From Treponema sp. (lineage in GTDB: Bacteria; Spirochaetota; Spirochaetia; Treponematales; Breznakiellaceae): DNA of 9,474 nucleotides. Positions within the stretch are counted from its first letter, which is position 1; each line of letters starts with the position of its first letter. A model generated the notes under the pieces. The model saw only the letters and a program-made list of their open reading frames with translations, was not told the DNA's origin and made no database searches. The stretch is from assembly GCA_009776715.1 (NCBI GenBank), contig WRNF01000003.1, positions 1-9,474 on the forward strand. The letters are read 5' to 3'. Of this stretch, positions 1-7,228 are shown in pieces. The translations under genes were made by a program, and so were the position numbers.

Positions 1-632
1 CCGCCGTACTGAATGATGATTTTCTCCGCCGCGTCCGCCCCGTACAGCCTTCCTATAACTTTGCGTGTAAAAGCGTGAATCGCGTCGGCGTCTTCCGGGG
101 TGGCGGTTTTGCCGGTACCTATGGCCCAGACCGGCTCGTAGGCAATGACGATTCCGGCAAGGCTTTCCGCGCCCACTCCCTCAAGCCCTTTTACCGTCTG
201 GGTCTCGCAGACTTCTTCGGCCCTGCCCGCCTCGCGCTCTTCCAAAAGCTCGCCGATGCAGAGTATCACCTCAAAGCCGTGTTTCAGGGCCAGCTTCACT
301 TTTTTGTTTATCAGCGCGTCGTCCTCGCCGTAAACATGCCGCCTTTCGCTGTGGCCCAAAATGACGGTCTGGACGCCAAGATCCTTAAGCTGCAGTACGG
401 AGACTTCCCCGGTATGGGCCCCCTGTTCCTCCGCAGCGCAGTTCTGCGCCCCCAGCCGAATGTTGCTGCCCCTGATAACGGCCCCGACGGTTTCCAGGGC
501 GGTAAAAGACGGCGCCACAAGGTACCTGTGCTTCCCGCCCTTTAGCTGTTCGACAAGGGCCTTTGCAAGCTCCGCCGATTCCGAGCGCGTTTTGTGCATT
601 TTCCAGTTGCCGGCAATGTAATATGGTCTCAT
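1..632 (-). CDS. tpiA: Triosephosphate isomerase (3' end off the left edge)
   Basis: Cytoplasmic glycolytic enzyme that interconverts dihydroxyacetone phosphate and glyceraldehyde 3-phosphate. Reading leftward from the ATG at 632, the visible 210 residues carry the whole TIM signature set: AGNWKMHK at residues 7-14 with catalytic Lys11, GHSERR at 93-98 with electrophilic His94, CIGE at 125-128, and AYEPVWAIGTGKTA at 164-177 with catalytic base Glu166 and flexible loop 6. The frame leaves the window inside the QYGG phosphate-binding motif, so roughly the last 40 residues of a usual 250-residue protein are missing. The start is fixed by an AAGGAG ribosome site at 639-644, six bases upstream. 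Only 26 bases separate it from the pgk stop, with no obvious terminator, so it is the third gene of a gap-pgk-tpiA operon. No catalytic residue in view is altered. The identification is secure. Confidence 0.97.
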   Translation of the reverse strand, partial: MRPYYIAGNWKMHKTRSESAELAKALVEQLKGGKHRYLVAPSFTALETVGAVIRGSNIRLGAQNCAAEEQGAHTGEVSVLQLKDLGVQTVILGHSERRHVYGEDDALINKKVKLALKHGFEVILCIGELLEEREAGRAEEVCETQTVKGLEGVGAESLAGIVIAYEPVWAIGTGKTATPEDADAIHAFTRKVIGRLYGADAAEKIIIQYG

Positions 633-652
633 TTCCAACTCCTTTTCCGACA

Positions 653-667
653 GGCGCCTCAGGCGCC
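653..667. repeat. Perfect GC palindrome over the pgk stop codon
   Basis: GGCGCCT and AGGCGCC flank a single C, giving a 7+7 base inverted repeat that includes the pgk TGA (659-661 on the minus strand). As RNA it would fold as a five-pair GC stem with a five-base loop. No U-run follows, so it is not a standard terminator. It lies just upstream of the tpiA ribosome site and could tune pgk/tpiA output; that role is inference. Confidence 0.5.
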
Positions 668-1924
668 CCTGCATACTTCGATGCCGGGCAGTTTTTTGCC
701 CTCCAGCAGTTCCAGCGAAGCGCCGCCGCCGGTGGACACATGGCTCATCTTGCCGGCAAGGCCGAACTTGTTCACGGCCGCGACAGAGTCGCCGCCGCCG
801 ACCACGGTAATGCAGCCCCTGCCGGTGGCTTCCGCCACAAGTTTGGCAAGCTCTTCGGTCCCTTTGGCAAAAGCGTCAAATTCAAAAACGCCGACCGGGC
901 CGTTCCACACAATGGTTTTGGCCCCGGCAAGAACTTCCCTGTACAAGGCGAGGGTCTTCGGCCCCACGTCCAGGCCCATGAGGCTGTCGGGAAGGTCAAG
1001 GCCGTCTACGGGAACCGGCGCCGCCGCCGCGTCGAAGGTTTCCGCCCCGACATGGTCCACAGGCAGGACTATTTTGGCCCCGGCGCTTTCGGCGGCGCCG
1101 AGGATTTTTTTGGCCGTGCCAAGCTGGTCGTCCTCTACCAGGGATTTCCCGACCTTGTGGCCCTGGGCCTTAAGGAAGGTATAGGCCATTCCTCCCCCGA
1201 TAACCAGGGCGGAGGCGTTTTTCAAAAGGCTTTCCAGCACGGCTATTTTTGAGGAAACCTTGGCCCCGCCGATAATCGCCGCGAGCGGTTTTTGGGGATC
1301 GGTGACAATGGGCTCAAGATAGTTGACCTCTTTTTCCATGAGGAAGCCGGCCACCGACACCGGCACGAATTTGGCGATTGAGGCGGTGGAGGCGTGGTCG
1401 CGGTGGGCGGTGCCGAAAGCGTCGTTTACAAACACGCCGCCGTAAGAGGCAAGCTCCTTTGCCAGCCTGTCACGGTCGGCCGGATCCTTGGCGGTTTCTT
1501 CCTTGTGGAAACGGGTGTTTTCCAGCATGATGACCGAGCCGTCCTTCTGGCTTTCGATAAACGCCTTCTTGCCGTAGCAGCCGTCCTCGCCGGCGAAAAT
1601 CACGGGCCTTCCCAGTTTTTTCTCCAGCCAGGCGGCGACCGGCGCCATGCGGTGCTTGCCCTTAATATACGCGGCTTCGTCAAAGGTTTTGCCGTCTTTC
1701 TCGGCTTTTTCTTTGGCTTTTTTCGCGTCCTTGGAAGGGTCCCCCAGGTGCGACATAAGGGTCAGGGTCTTTGCCCCCTGCTCAAGAATATAATGAATGG
1801 TTGGCAGGGCGGCCGTAATCCGCGTGTCGTCCTGCACCACGCCGTCCTTCATCGGCACGTTAAAGTCCACCCGCATAATGACGCGCTTGCCTTTTAGGTC
1901 AACGGATTTTACGGTTTTAATCAT
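659..1924 (-). CDS. pgk: Phosphoglycerate kinase
   Basis: Cytoplasmic glycolytic kinase that transfers phosphate from 1,3-bisphosphoglycerate to ADP. At 421 residues it is complete and slightly longer than the usual 390-400. Family motifs run in order: RVDFNVP (18-24), DDTRIT (32-37), SHLG (58-61), ENTRFH (135-140), NDAFGTAHR (167-175), IIGGAKVS (217-224), GGGMAYTF (243-250), DVGPKT (319-324), WNGPVGVFE (340-348), VGGGDS (375-380) and STGGGASLELL (397-407). Two features stand out. The usual Arg after SHLG is replaced by Asp62, and a charged insert rich in Lys, Asp and Glu follows at about residues 62-92. I recall a similar insert in treponemal PGKs but could not check this. An AAGGAGG site at 1931-1937 lies six bases before the ATG. 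It is the middle gene of the gap-pgk-tpiA operon. Confidence 0.99.
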   Translation of the reverse strand: MIKTVKSVDLKGKRVIMRVDFNVPMKDGVVQDDTRITAALPTIHYILEQGAKTLTLMSHLGDPSKDAKKAKEKAEKDGKTFDEAAYIKGKHRMAPVAAWLEKKLGRPVIFAGEDGCYGKKAFIESQKDGSVIMLENTRFHKEETAKDPADRDRLAKELASYGGVFVNDAFGTAHRDHASTASIAKFVPVSVAGFLMEKEVNYLEPIVTDPQKPLAAIIGGAKVSSKIAVLESLLKNASALVIGGGMAYTFLKAQGHKVGKSLVEDDQLGTAKKILGAAESAGAKIVLPVDHVGAETFDAAAAPVPVDGLDLPDSLMGLDVGPKTLALYREVLAGAKTIVWNGPVGVFEFDAFAKGTEELAKLVAEATGRGCITVVGGGDSVAAVNKFGLAGKMSHVSTGGGASLELLEGKKLPGIEVCRGA

Positions 1925-1930
1925 TCGGTA

Positions 1931-1937
1931 CCTCCTT
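1931..1937 (-). promoter_or_regulatory. Strong pgk ribosome-binding site
   Basis: AAGGAGG on the minus strand, six bases before the pgk ATG, fixes that start over the next in-frame Met (residue 17). Its strength suggests pgk is initiated independently rather than by coupling to gap, whose stop is 130 bases away. Confidence 0.8.
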
Positions 1938-1945
1938 AAAAGAAG

Positions 1946-2054
1946 TTGCTGGCGGCTGGTGGCTAGTTGCCAGTTTATTGTCCGCTATCCAAGCGCGAAT
2001 AAACCGCTTCGCATGCAAACAACAATCCGGCCACTAGCTGCCAGTTACTGGCCG

Positions 2055-2055
<1 letters not shown>
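1946..2055. repeat. Pair of related short repeats between gap and pgk
   Basis: Two similar units lie in the 130-bp gap-pgk spacer. CTAGTTGCCAGTT at 1963-1975 matches CTAGCTGCCAGTT at 2034-2046 with one difference. Each is also embedded in a small inverted repeat with a 15-base loop: CTGGC at 1949-1953 with GCCAG at 1969-1973, and CGGCCA at 2028-2033 with TGGCCG at 2048-2053. The second touches the end of gap. They look like copies of a dispersed extragenic repeat or an mRNA-processing spacer. No promoter or terminator is convincing here. Confidence 0.45.
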
Positions 2056-3146
<1,091 letters not shown>

Positions 3147-3150
3147 TTAT

Positions 3151-3179
3151 AGAATAAGTAATATAGGCGGTTTAGTCAA
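3151..3179 (-). promoter_or_regulatory. Sigma70-type promoter for gap-pgk-tpiA
   Basis: On the minus strand TTGACT (3174-3179) is followed after 17 bases by TATTCT (3151-3156). Transcription would start near 3144, leaving a leader of about 25 bases that contains the CGGAGG ribosome site at 3125-3130. The -35 box matches 5/6 and the -10 box 4/6 of consensus. No second promoter is seen within the operon, so this is probably the main one. Confidence 0.65.
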
Positions 3180-3330
3180 TGGCCGGGCCTGTTTCAAGCG
3201 GCGCGTCCGGCTGAATCCGTTCTATGGACGTTTCAACATCAGCCCGCCTTACGCTTTCAATAATCTGCCTTAAGGCAAGGGCCATGCCGGGATACTGGGC
3301 GCCTGGCCGGGAAACAAAAAAACCTTTTCC
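3172..3330 (-). other. Unexplained open stretch upstream of the gap promoter
   Basis: On the minus strand a frame ending at TAA 3172-3174 reads about 50 residues with coding-like codon choice, ending in ETGPAID. The stop codon overlaps the -35 box of the gap promoter. To its right the frame runs into the 96-bp repeat element, so any gene that once ended here has lost its front. I do not recognise the peptide. No start codon with a ribosome site is present, so this is either a decayed 3' gene end or plain intergenic DNA. It also holds a 12-bp perfect palindrome, TGCCTTAAGGCA, at 3266-3277. Confidence 0.25.
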
Positions 3331-3426
3331 TGTCATTGCGGGAGCAACAGCGTTCTGCCTGAGGGCCCAGGCAAATTGGTATCGGCATCGCGTCAAAGGT
3401 AAGAAGATACGACATGAGCAATGACA
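3331..3426. repeat. 96-bp element with TGTCATTGC terminal inverted repeats
   Basis: TGTCATTGC at 3331-3339 is matched by its exact reverse complement GCAATGACA at 3418-3426. Inside is a GCCTG/CAGGC stem (3356-3371, loop AGGGCC). The ends resemble the widespread extragenic repeat beginning TGTCATTGCGAG and ending GAAGCAATGACA that is dispersed in many bacterial genomes, though the interior here is diverged. There is no coding capacity of its own. It is probably a non-autonomous REP/MITE-like copy in the gap-chemoreceptor intergenic region. Confidence 0.6.
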
Positions 3427-3453
3427 CGCTGAAATACGCAAGAACAATAATAA

Positions 3454-3470
3454 GGGGTTTGTGAGACCCC
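3454..3470. other. Small GC hairpin between divergent genes
   Basis: GGGGT (3454-3458) pairs with ACCCC (3466-3470) around a seven-base loop. On the minus strand it is followed by the T-rich stretch TTATTATTGTTCTT, so it could act as a weak terminator for leftward transcription. On the plus strand only GTTT follows. Function uncertain. Confidence 0.35.
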
Positions 3471-3495
3471 GTTTAACATAAGGCAATGCGGGAAT

Positions 3496-3524
3496 TTGAC
3501 ATAATTGAAGTTTTGTTTTATAAT
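3496..3524 (+). promoter_or_regulatory. Perfect-consensus sigma70 promoter for the chemoreceptor gene
   Basis: TTGACA (3496-3501), a 17-base spacer and TATAAT (3519-3524) match the sigma70 consensus at all twelve positions with ideal spacing. Start of transcription would be near 3531, giving a leader of about 77 bases. Strong vegetative expression is expected unless a repressor or the leader hairpin limits it. Confidence 0.9.
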
Positions 3525-3540
3525 TTAATATCGTGAGTAC

Positions 3541-3565
3541 TTTCCAAAACTTTAGTTTTAGGAAA
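3541..3565 (+). promoter_or_regulatory. 5'-UTR hairpin of the chemoreceptor mRNA
   Basis: TTTCCAAAACT (3541-3551) pairs with AGTTTT and GGAAA (3554-3565) with one bulged A at 3560, making an eleven-pair stem about ten bases from the predicted transcript start. AT-rich, with no U-run after it. The position suits a 5' mRNA stabiliser or a binding site; both are inference. Confidence 0.5.
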
Positions 3566-3607
3566 ATCATTACAAAATAAATCAAGAATAAAAGGAGCAA
3601 TAAAAAA

Positions 3608-5740
3608 ATGAGAACACTTTTCGGCAAACTTCTTTTGTCATTTATATTGATCATCACGCTTATTATCGTTTCAATATTGACAAGCTTTACCCTGGTCTAT
3701 TCCAAGAGTTACGAAGAGCAAATTTTCGCGGAAAATGAAAAGCAGGTCCAATACGTGGGGCAGGCTTTGTATTCATTCATCCATGCGGCCTATAAAGAAG
3801 TGGAAAGCCTTTCCTTTAACAGCGATATTCTGTCCCTGGATACATCCCGGCAGAATCCTGCTTTGGAATCCTCGGCAAAGCGAAACGATTATTTTGAACT
3901 GCTTTATGCACAGAGGATGGATGGCATACAAACCGGCCGTTCATCCGGAGACCTTGGGGACCGCAGCGATCGCTGGTGGTACACGCAGATGCTGCAAGTT
4001 AAAAGGCCGTTTGTCTCCGAGTCTTACTATTCGGTCGGGACCAATATGCCCTGCGCTTCGGTTTTTTACCCCATTACGGCAGGTCAGGATATGATCGGCA
4101 TTATGGCGGGAGACATCAAGCTTTCCTCCCTTCATGACCTTGTAATGGGAACCGTGGTTGAAGGCACCTATTCCTTTATCCTGGACGGGAAAGGCGTGGT
4201 TGTCGCGCATCCGAACAAGGAATATGAGGAAGAGATGTACAATTACGCCAAATATACAAAAACCGTTATGGTTAAGGATGCCGCCGGGAACACAACAGAA
4301 GCTACCCAGCCAATTACCATTTCAGACGCATACAGGGCCGACATTACGGACATGATGAAGGGAAACAAGGGCTCGCAGATGCTTAAAGAAGACGGAAAAT
4401 TTATATACTTAAGTTATCTCCCCGTTAAAATAGACGGTTATTCCGATCCCTGGTATGTGCTTTCGGTGAAAGACAGGGATGTTGCCATGCGGGTAAAAAA
4501 CACGTTGATCATGGTAATTTTGATCAGTTCCGCGGTTATTATTATGTTAGCCCTTGTGATAGTCTTTTTTGTGGCCAGGAACATAAGTTTGCCCATTAAG
4601 AAAATGTTTTCTGTCCTGCAAAAAATAAAAGAAGGGGATCTTACCCAGCACATAGAAGCCAAGGGCAAAGACGAAGTTTCCCAAATGACGCTGCTCCTCA
4701 ATGAAACCCAGGATGGCATTAAAAACATGGTCAATAACATCCGGAAAGAAGCCGGAACGTTAACCGACATTGGAAACGATCTTGCGTCCGACATGAGTGA
4801 AACCGCGTCATCAATGAACGAGATCACCGCCAATGTCCAGAGCATTAAAGGCCGCGTAATAAACCAGAGCGCAAGCGTATCGGAAACACATGCGACCATG
4901 GAGCAGCTTGTGGCAAACATCAACAAGCTAAACGGCCAGATTGAAAACCAGGGCGAGAATATTTCAATCGCATCGAGCGCAATTGAGCAAATGGCCGCCA
5001 ATATCCAGTCTGTCAACTTAACTCTTGGCAAAAACGCGGAGAATGTAAAAACCCTTGGCGAAGCCTCCGAAGTGGGGCGCAGCAGCCTGTCCGAGGTGGC
5101 TCAGGATATTCAGGAAATAGCCCGCGAATCCGAAGGCCTTCTGGAAATCAATACCGTAATGGAAAACATCGCCAGCCAGACCAACCTGCTTTCGATGAAC
5201 GCGGCTATTGAGGCCGCCCATGCGGGCGAAGTAGGCAAAGGTTTTGCCGTTGTTGCCGATGAGATCCGAAAGCTGGCCGAAAGTTCAGGCGAGCAGTCCA
5301 AGACCATCGGTTCTGTACTTAAAAAAATAAAAAATTCCATCGACAAAATAACCCAATCCACGGACAACGTGCTTAAAAGGTTCGAGGCAATCGATTCGGA
5401 TATAAAGATTGTCTCCGATCAGGAGGAAACAATCCGTCATGCCATGGAAGAACAGGGGGTCGGAAGCAGGCAGATCCTTGACGGAATCGGCAACGTGAAC
5501 CAGATTACCCGCCAGGTAAAGGACGGTTCAAATGAAATGCTTCAGGGGGCGCAAGAAGTTATCCGGGAAAGCGAAAACTTGGAGAAGGCGACCCAGGAAA
5601 TTACATCCGGCATGAACGAAATGGCAACCGGAACGGAATATATCAATAAGGCCATGAATGACGTCAACGATATAAGCAACAAGAATCGCGAGGCCACCAG
5701 TTCACTGATGCATGAAGTGTCGCGTTTTAAGGTGGTGTAA
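3608..5740 (+). CDS. Methyl-accepting chemotaxis protein with dCACHE sensor
   Basis: Inner-membrane chemoreceptor that senses a ligand in the periplasm and controls the CheA kinase through CheW. The 710 residues read as TM1 (about 7-31), an extracytoplasmic double-CACHE sensor (about 35-295), TM2 (about 298-323), a HAMP domain (about 324-376, with LPIKKM) and a long cytoplasmic signalling coiled coil. The hairpin tip lies at about 520-562, where [20 protein letters not shown] and [16 protein letters not shown] match the most conserved MCP region. No NWETF-like CheR/CheB tether is present; the protein ends in SRFKVV. In the sensor, Arg122, Trp124, Tyr125, Tyr140 and Asp169 have the relative spacing I remember for the amino-acid-binding dCACHE motif, though one expected Asp is Ser142, so the ligand is only a suggestion. 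AAGGAG at 3592-3597, ten bases before ATG, supports the start. It appears monocistronic, reading away from gap. Confidence 0.98.
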   Translation: MRTLFGKLLLSFILIITLIIVSILTSFTLVYSKSYEEQIFAENEKQVQYVGQALYSFIHAAYKEVESLSFNSDILSLDTSRQNPALESSAKRNDYFELLYAQRMDGIQTGRSSGDLGDRSDRWWYTQMLQVKRPFVSESYYSVGTNMPCASVFYPITAGQDMIGIMAGDIKLSSLHDLVMGTVVEGTYSFILDGKGVVVAHPNKEYEEEMYNYAKYTKTVMVKDAAGNTTEATQPITISDAYRADITDMMKGNKGSQMLKEDGKFIYLSYLPVKIDGYSDPWYVLSVKDRDVAMRVKNTLIMVILISSAVIIMLALVIVFFVARNISLPIKKMFSVLQKIKEGDLTQHIEAKGKDEVSQMTLLLNETQDGIKNMVNNIRKEAGTLTDIGNDLASDMSETASSMNEITANVQSIKGRVINQSASVSETHATMEQLVANINKLNGQIENQGENISIASSAIEQMAANIQSVNLTLGKNAENVKTLGEASEVGRSSLSEVAQDIQEIARESEGLLEINTVMENIASQTNLLSMNAAIEAAHAGEVGKGFAVVADEIRKLAESSGEQSKTIGSVLKKIKNSIDKITQSTDNVLKRFEAIDSDIKIVSDQEETIRHAMEEQGVGSRQILDGIGNVNQITRQVKDGSNEMLQGAQEVIRESENLEKATQEITSGMNEMATGTEYINKAMNDVNDISNKNREATSSLMHEVSRFKVV

Positions 5741-5956
5741 CGCAAGCGTAAATTCCAACCTAGAAAACGCTTTCGCCGCCTCCGCTTCACCATTTCCATA
5801 ATCTTGCCCCGGGGCCTCTCTCCCCTTCGGCTGCCTGTTAGCCGTTTCCCCTCCTGACCAATACCGCGAATTAGGGACATTTCTATTGCGCTGCGACAGC
5901 AATGGCCCGCGGGCTTGGCTTGCCCGTCCCTTCGTATTCCTGCTAATGTTGGCCAT
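5741..5956. other. Non-coding stretch after the chemoreceptor
   Basis: No gene with a plausible start and ribosome site is seen here. The DNA is GC-rich. The minus strand is open in two frames for over 100 codons, but both run antisense across the chemoreceptor end or the accD fragment and give Arg-rich, low-similarity peptides. A 10-bp palindrome GCCCGCGGGC lies at 5905-5914, and ATGGCC (5902-5907) is inverted as GGCCAT (5951-5956). No convincing terminator for the chemoreceptor was found. Confidence 0.4.
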
Positions 5957-6100
5957 ATGAACGATTTTGCCTGCCCGCGCTGTCAAACCGCCGCGGCTGG
6001 CACGGATTTTGAACGGCAGCTCCGGATCTGCGGCAAATGCCGGTATCACAGCCGCATCGGCCTGCAGGATCGCCTGCGCCGAAAGTTTTTTGGCGCGTAA
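5957..6100 (+). pseudogene. accD: Orphan zinc-ribbon fragment of acetyl-CoA carboxylase beta subunit
   Basis: A 47-codon frame from ATG 5957 encodes the N-terminal zinc ribbon of AccD and little else. The four cysteines have the AccD spacing exactly (CPRC, 15 residues, CGKC). They are followed by YHSRI and then RL at the position it holds in E. coli AccD, and ER-L precedes the second pair as in that protein. A TAA at 6098-6100 ends it where AccD would enter its crotonase-like carboxyltransferase domain, which is absent. The same frame stays open after the stop (KAELETLDLFDNPVG), weakly AccD-like, then enters hairpin repeats. No ribosome site precedes the ATG; an in-frame TTG at 5915 is an alternative start. 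Most likely a truncated accD duplicate; a free-standing small zinc-ribbon protein is less likely. In full AccD the ribbon belongs to the carboxyltransferase that makes malonyl-CoA. Confidence 0.6.
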
Positions 6101-6122
6101 AAAGCGGAGTTGGAGACATTGG

Positions 6123-6157
6123 ACTTGTTCGACAACCCGGTTGGTTGTCTCACAAGT
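6123..6157. repeat. Strong hairpin 1 of a palindrome cluster
   Basis: ACTTGT (6123-6128) and GACAACC (6131-6137) pair with GGTTGTC (6143-6149) and ACAAGT (6152-6157), separated by a symmetric TC/TC internal loop and closed by a five-base loop. That is thirteen pairs. It starts 22 bases after the accD fragment's stop and directly precedes the terminator-like hairpin. Confidence 0.65.
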
Positions 6158-6160
6158 TCT

Positions 6161-6198
6161 GCATTTTTTAGTGCTAAAGCCCTAAAAAGTGCTTTTTT
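6161..6198 (+). terminator. Putative intrinsic terminator
   Basis: GCATTTTTTAG (6161-6171) pairs with CTAAAAAGTGC (6182-6192) through eleven pairs including one G-U, with extra GC/GC pairing inside the loop, and six T residues follow (6193-6198). Placement after the chemoreceptor and accD fragment suits a rightward terminator. The stem is unusually AT-rich for one, and its membership of a run of palindromes means it may instead be part of a repeat element. Confidence 0.5.
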
Positions 6199-6242
6199 AA
6201 TAGGAAGTTGTTCTGAAACTGGGGTTTCCGAACAACCCTATT
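6199..6242. repeat. 18-bp imperfect palindrome (hairpin 3)
   Basis: AATAGG (6199-6204), GTTGTTC (6207-6213) and GAAAC (6215-6219) pair with GTTTC (6224-6228), GAACAAC (6230-6236) and CCTATT (6237-6242), with a two-base AA bulge, one mismatch and a TGGG loop. Eighteen pairs are far beyond chance for such a short span. It abuts hairpin 2 and shares the GTTGT/ACAAC theme of hairpin 1. A MITE/REP-like mobile palindrome is the likeliest explanation. Confidence 0.7.
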
Positions 6243-6267
6243 GGTAAGGAGGGACGGCTTGCAGAAC

Positions 6268-6336
6268 GCAATGAAAAATTGCATACTGCATTTATTAACA
6301 GGCAGGAATACTGGCGCGCCAAAAACGCCGCTTCCT
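6268..6336. repeat. Two further small hairpins
   Basis: GCAAT (6268-6272) pairs with ATTGC (6278-6282) around GAAAA. Then AGGAA (6304-6308) and GGCG (6313-6316) pair with CGCC (6326-6329) and TTCCT (6332-6336) across a TACT/GC internal loop. Weaker than the preceding three, and partly within the coding-like broken frame. Confidence 0.4.
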
Positions 6337-6347
6337 AATACACCTTA

Positions 6348-6380
6348 TATGCTTGCCTTAAAAACGGCAAGTTAAGCATA
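6348..6380 (+). promoter_or_regulatory. Leader hairpin just before the glycosyltransferase
   Basis: TATGCT and TGCC (6348-6357) pair with GGCA (6366-6369) and AGCATA (6375-6380), leaving a five-base bulge (AGTTA) on the right arm and an eight-base loop. It ends 20 bases before the ATG at 6401, which has no clear Shine-Dalgarno sequence, so the structure may matter for initiation. The role is inference. Confidence 0.4.
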
Positions 6381-6400
6381 GGCAGTACGCTGGATAAAAC

Positions 6401-7228
6401 ATGATTGAAAAGAAAATACACTATGTTTGGCTTGGGAGCAGGGAAATTCCCCAGAATTATGGCGCTTTTATACGCGGCTGGCGGGAGCTTCATCCTGACT
6501 GGGAAATAATCAGATGGAGTGAAGAAAATTTTGATTGTCAGGGTAATTCCTGGGTTAAAACCGCAATTGAACAGGAAAACTGGTCGCTTGCCGCCGATGT
6601 TATACGAAGTTATGTTCTTTTAAATCACGGCGGTGTTTATCTTGACACCGACATTGAGCTTTACAAACCGTTTAACGGGTTAGCCGCCGAAAACGACTTT
6701 TTTATCGGATATGAATCGGATTTTTGGTTTGGCTGCGCTGTTTTGGGCGCGAAAAAAGGGCACAGAATAATGCGCGAAGTGTACCAGAGGTACCTTACCC
6801 CCTGCGAAAAGCTTGACACCAGTTCAAATATGCTGTGCGTTTTGAATTTCAGCGCCTCAATTAAAAGGCTCTATAACCCCAAATTGGACGGGAAAACAAA
6901 AAAAATACAGGACAACGTGCTGCTTCTTTCGACAGAATACTTCTTTCCCAAAAACTACATTACCCACCAAATAAAAATTACTGAAAATACAATGGCGATG
7001 CACCACCTTTCTTCAAAATGGCACTCTTTCGGCCAGCGGATAGGGAGACAAATTGCCAAAGGGTTGCAGCTAATTCTTGGAAAACGCTTGTTTGGCTGCT
7101 TTGAAAGAATTGCAAGGCTAAATATGCTTGGGAAGCTTAAAAGAGAATACAAAAAAAGGAGTAAGTATCAAACCGGGATTGTTGATGCTTCAGCAAATGC
7201 TGGAGCAAATGAGGCGGCTGAAAAATGA
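6401..7228 (+). CDS. GT32-type glycosyltransferase (DxD sugar-binding family)
   Basis: Predicted nucleotide-sugar glycosyltransferase of the Gly_transf_sug/GT32 (OCH1-like, capsular polysaccharide) type, transferring a sugar to a glycan or lipid acceptor at the cytoplasmic face. The 275 residues begin with the family opening IHYVWLG (6-12) and P-W-II-RW-EENFD (32-45). AADVIRSYVLLNHGGVYLDTD at 64-84 holds the metal/nucleotide-sugar DxD (Asp82, Asp84). FP at 182-183 and the family-typical HH---SKW at 201-207 complete the fold. The last 65 residues are basic and partly amphipathic, which may tether it to membrane, and end in an Ala/Asn-rich tail. Donor and acceptor cannot be told from sequence. 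The start has no clear ribosome site but sits in an ATGA overlap with a broken upstream frame. Its own stop overlaps the next ATG, so it is translationally coupled to the DAK2 gene. Confidence 0.92.
   Translation: MIEKKIHYVWLGSREIPQNYGAFIRGWRELHPDWEIIRWSEENFDCQGNSWVKTAIEQENWSLAADVIRSYVLLNHGGVYLDTDIELYKPFNGLAAENDFFIGYESDFWFGCAVLGAKKGHRIMREVYQRYLTPCEKLDTSSNMLCVLNFSASIKRLYNPKLDGKTKKIQDNVLLLSTEYFFPKNYITHQIKITENTMAMHHLSSKWHSFGQRIGRQIAKGLQLILGKRLFGCFERIARLNMLGKLKREYKKRSKYQTGIVDASANAGANEAAEK

Larger units (their letters stand above)
6204..6404 (+). pseudogene. Broken reading frame abutting the glycosyltransferase gene
   Basis: One frame reads sensibly from inside hairpin 3: NNPIGKEGRLAERNEKL and further to RQEYWRAKNAAS, then a TAA at 6336-6338, then YTLYACLKNGKLSIGSTLDKT ending in TGA at 6402-6404. 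That final TGA overlaps the next gene's ATG as ATGA, the same junction used one gene later, which suggests a formerly translated upstream partner. There is no start codon or ribosome site, and no ATG, GTG or TTG between the TAA and the end. I do not recognise the protein. It could be the 3' remnant of a lost first gene of this operon, or chance. Confidence 0.3.

Noticed and set aside
563..1252. Two long plus-strand frames opposite pgk
   Set aside because: Both lie opposite PGK with all its motifs; the peptides are biased (Gly/Phe/Arg or Pro/Ser/Ala) with no ribosome site.
3172..3657. 161-codon minus-strand frame with a hydrophobic N-terminus
   Set aside because: It begins inside the chemoreceptor gene, crosses a perfect promoter and the 96-bp repeat, and has no ribosome site. 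Only its last part (3172-3330) is kept as a possible remnant.
5741..5956. Terminator for the chemoreceptor gene
   Set aside because: GC-rich inverted repeats exist but none is followed by a T-run; the first terminator-like structure is at 6161-6198.
5542..6049. Two overlapping minus-strand frames of over 110 codons
   Set aside because: They run antisense over the chemoreceptor end and the accD fragment, overlap each other, and give Arg-rich peptides without recognisable motifs.
6123..6380. Riboswitch or CRISPR array
   Set aside because: The hairpins differ in sequence and size with no regular repeat-spacer pattern, so not CRISPR. I see no known riboswitch core, and a conserved RNA cannot be claimed from one sequence.
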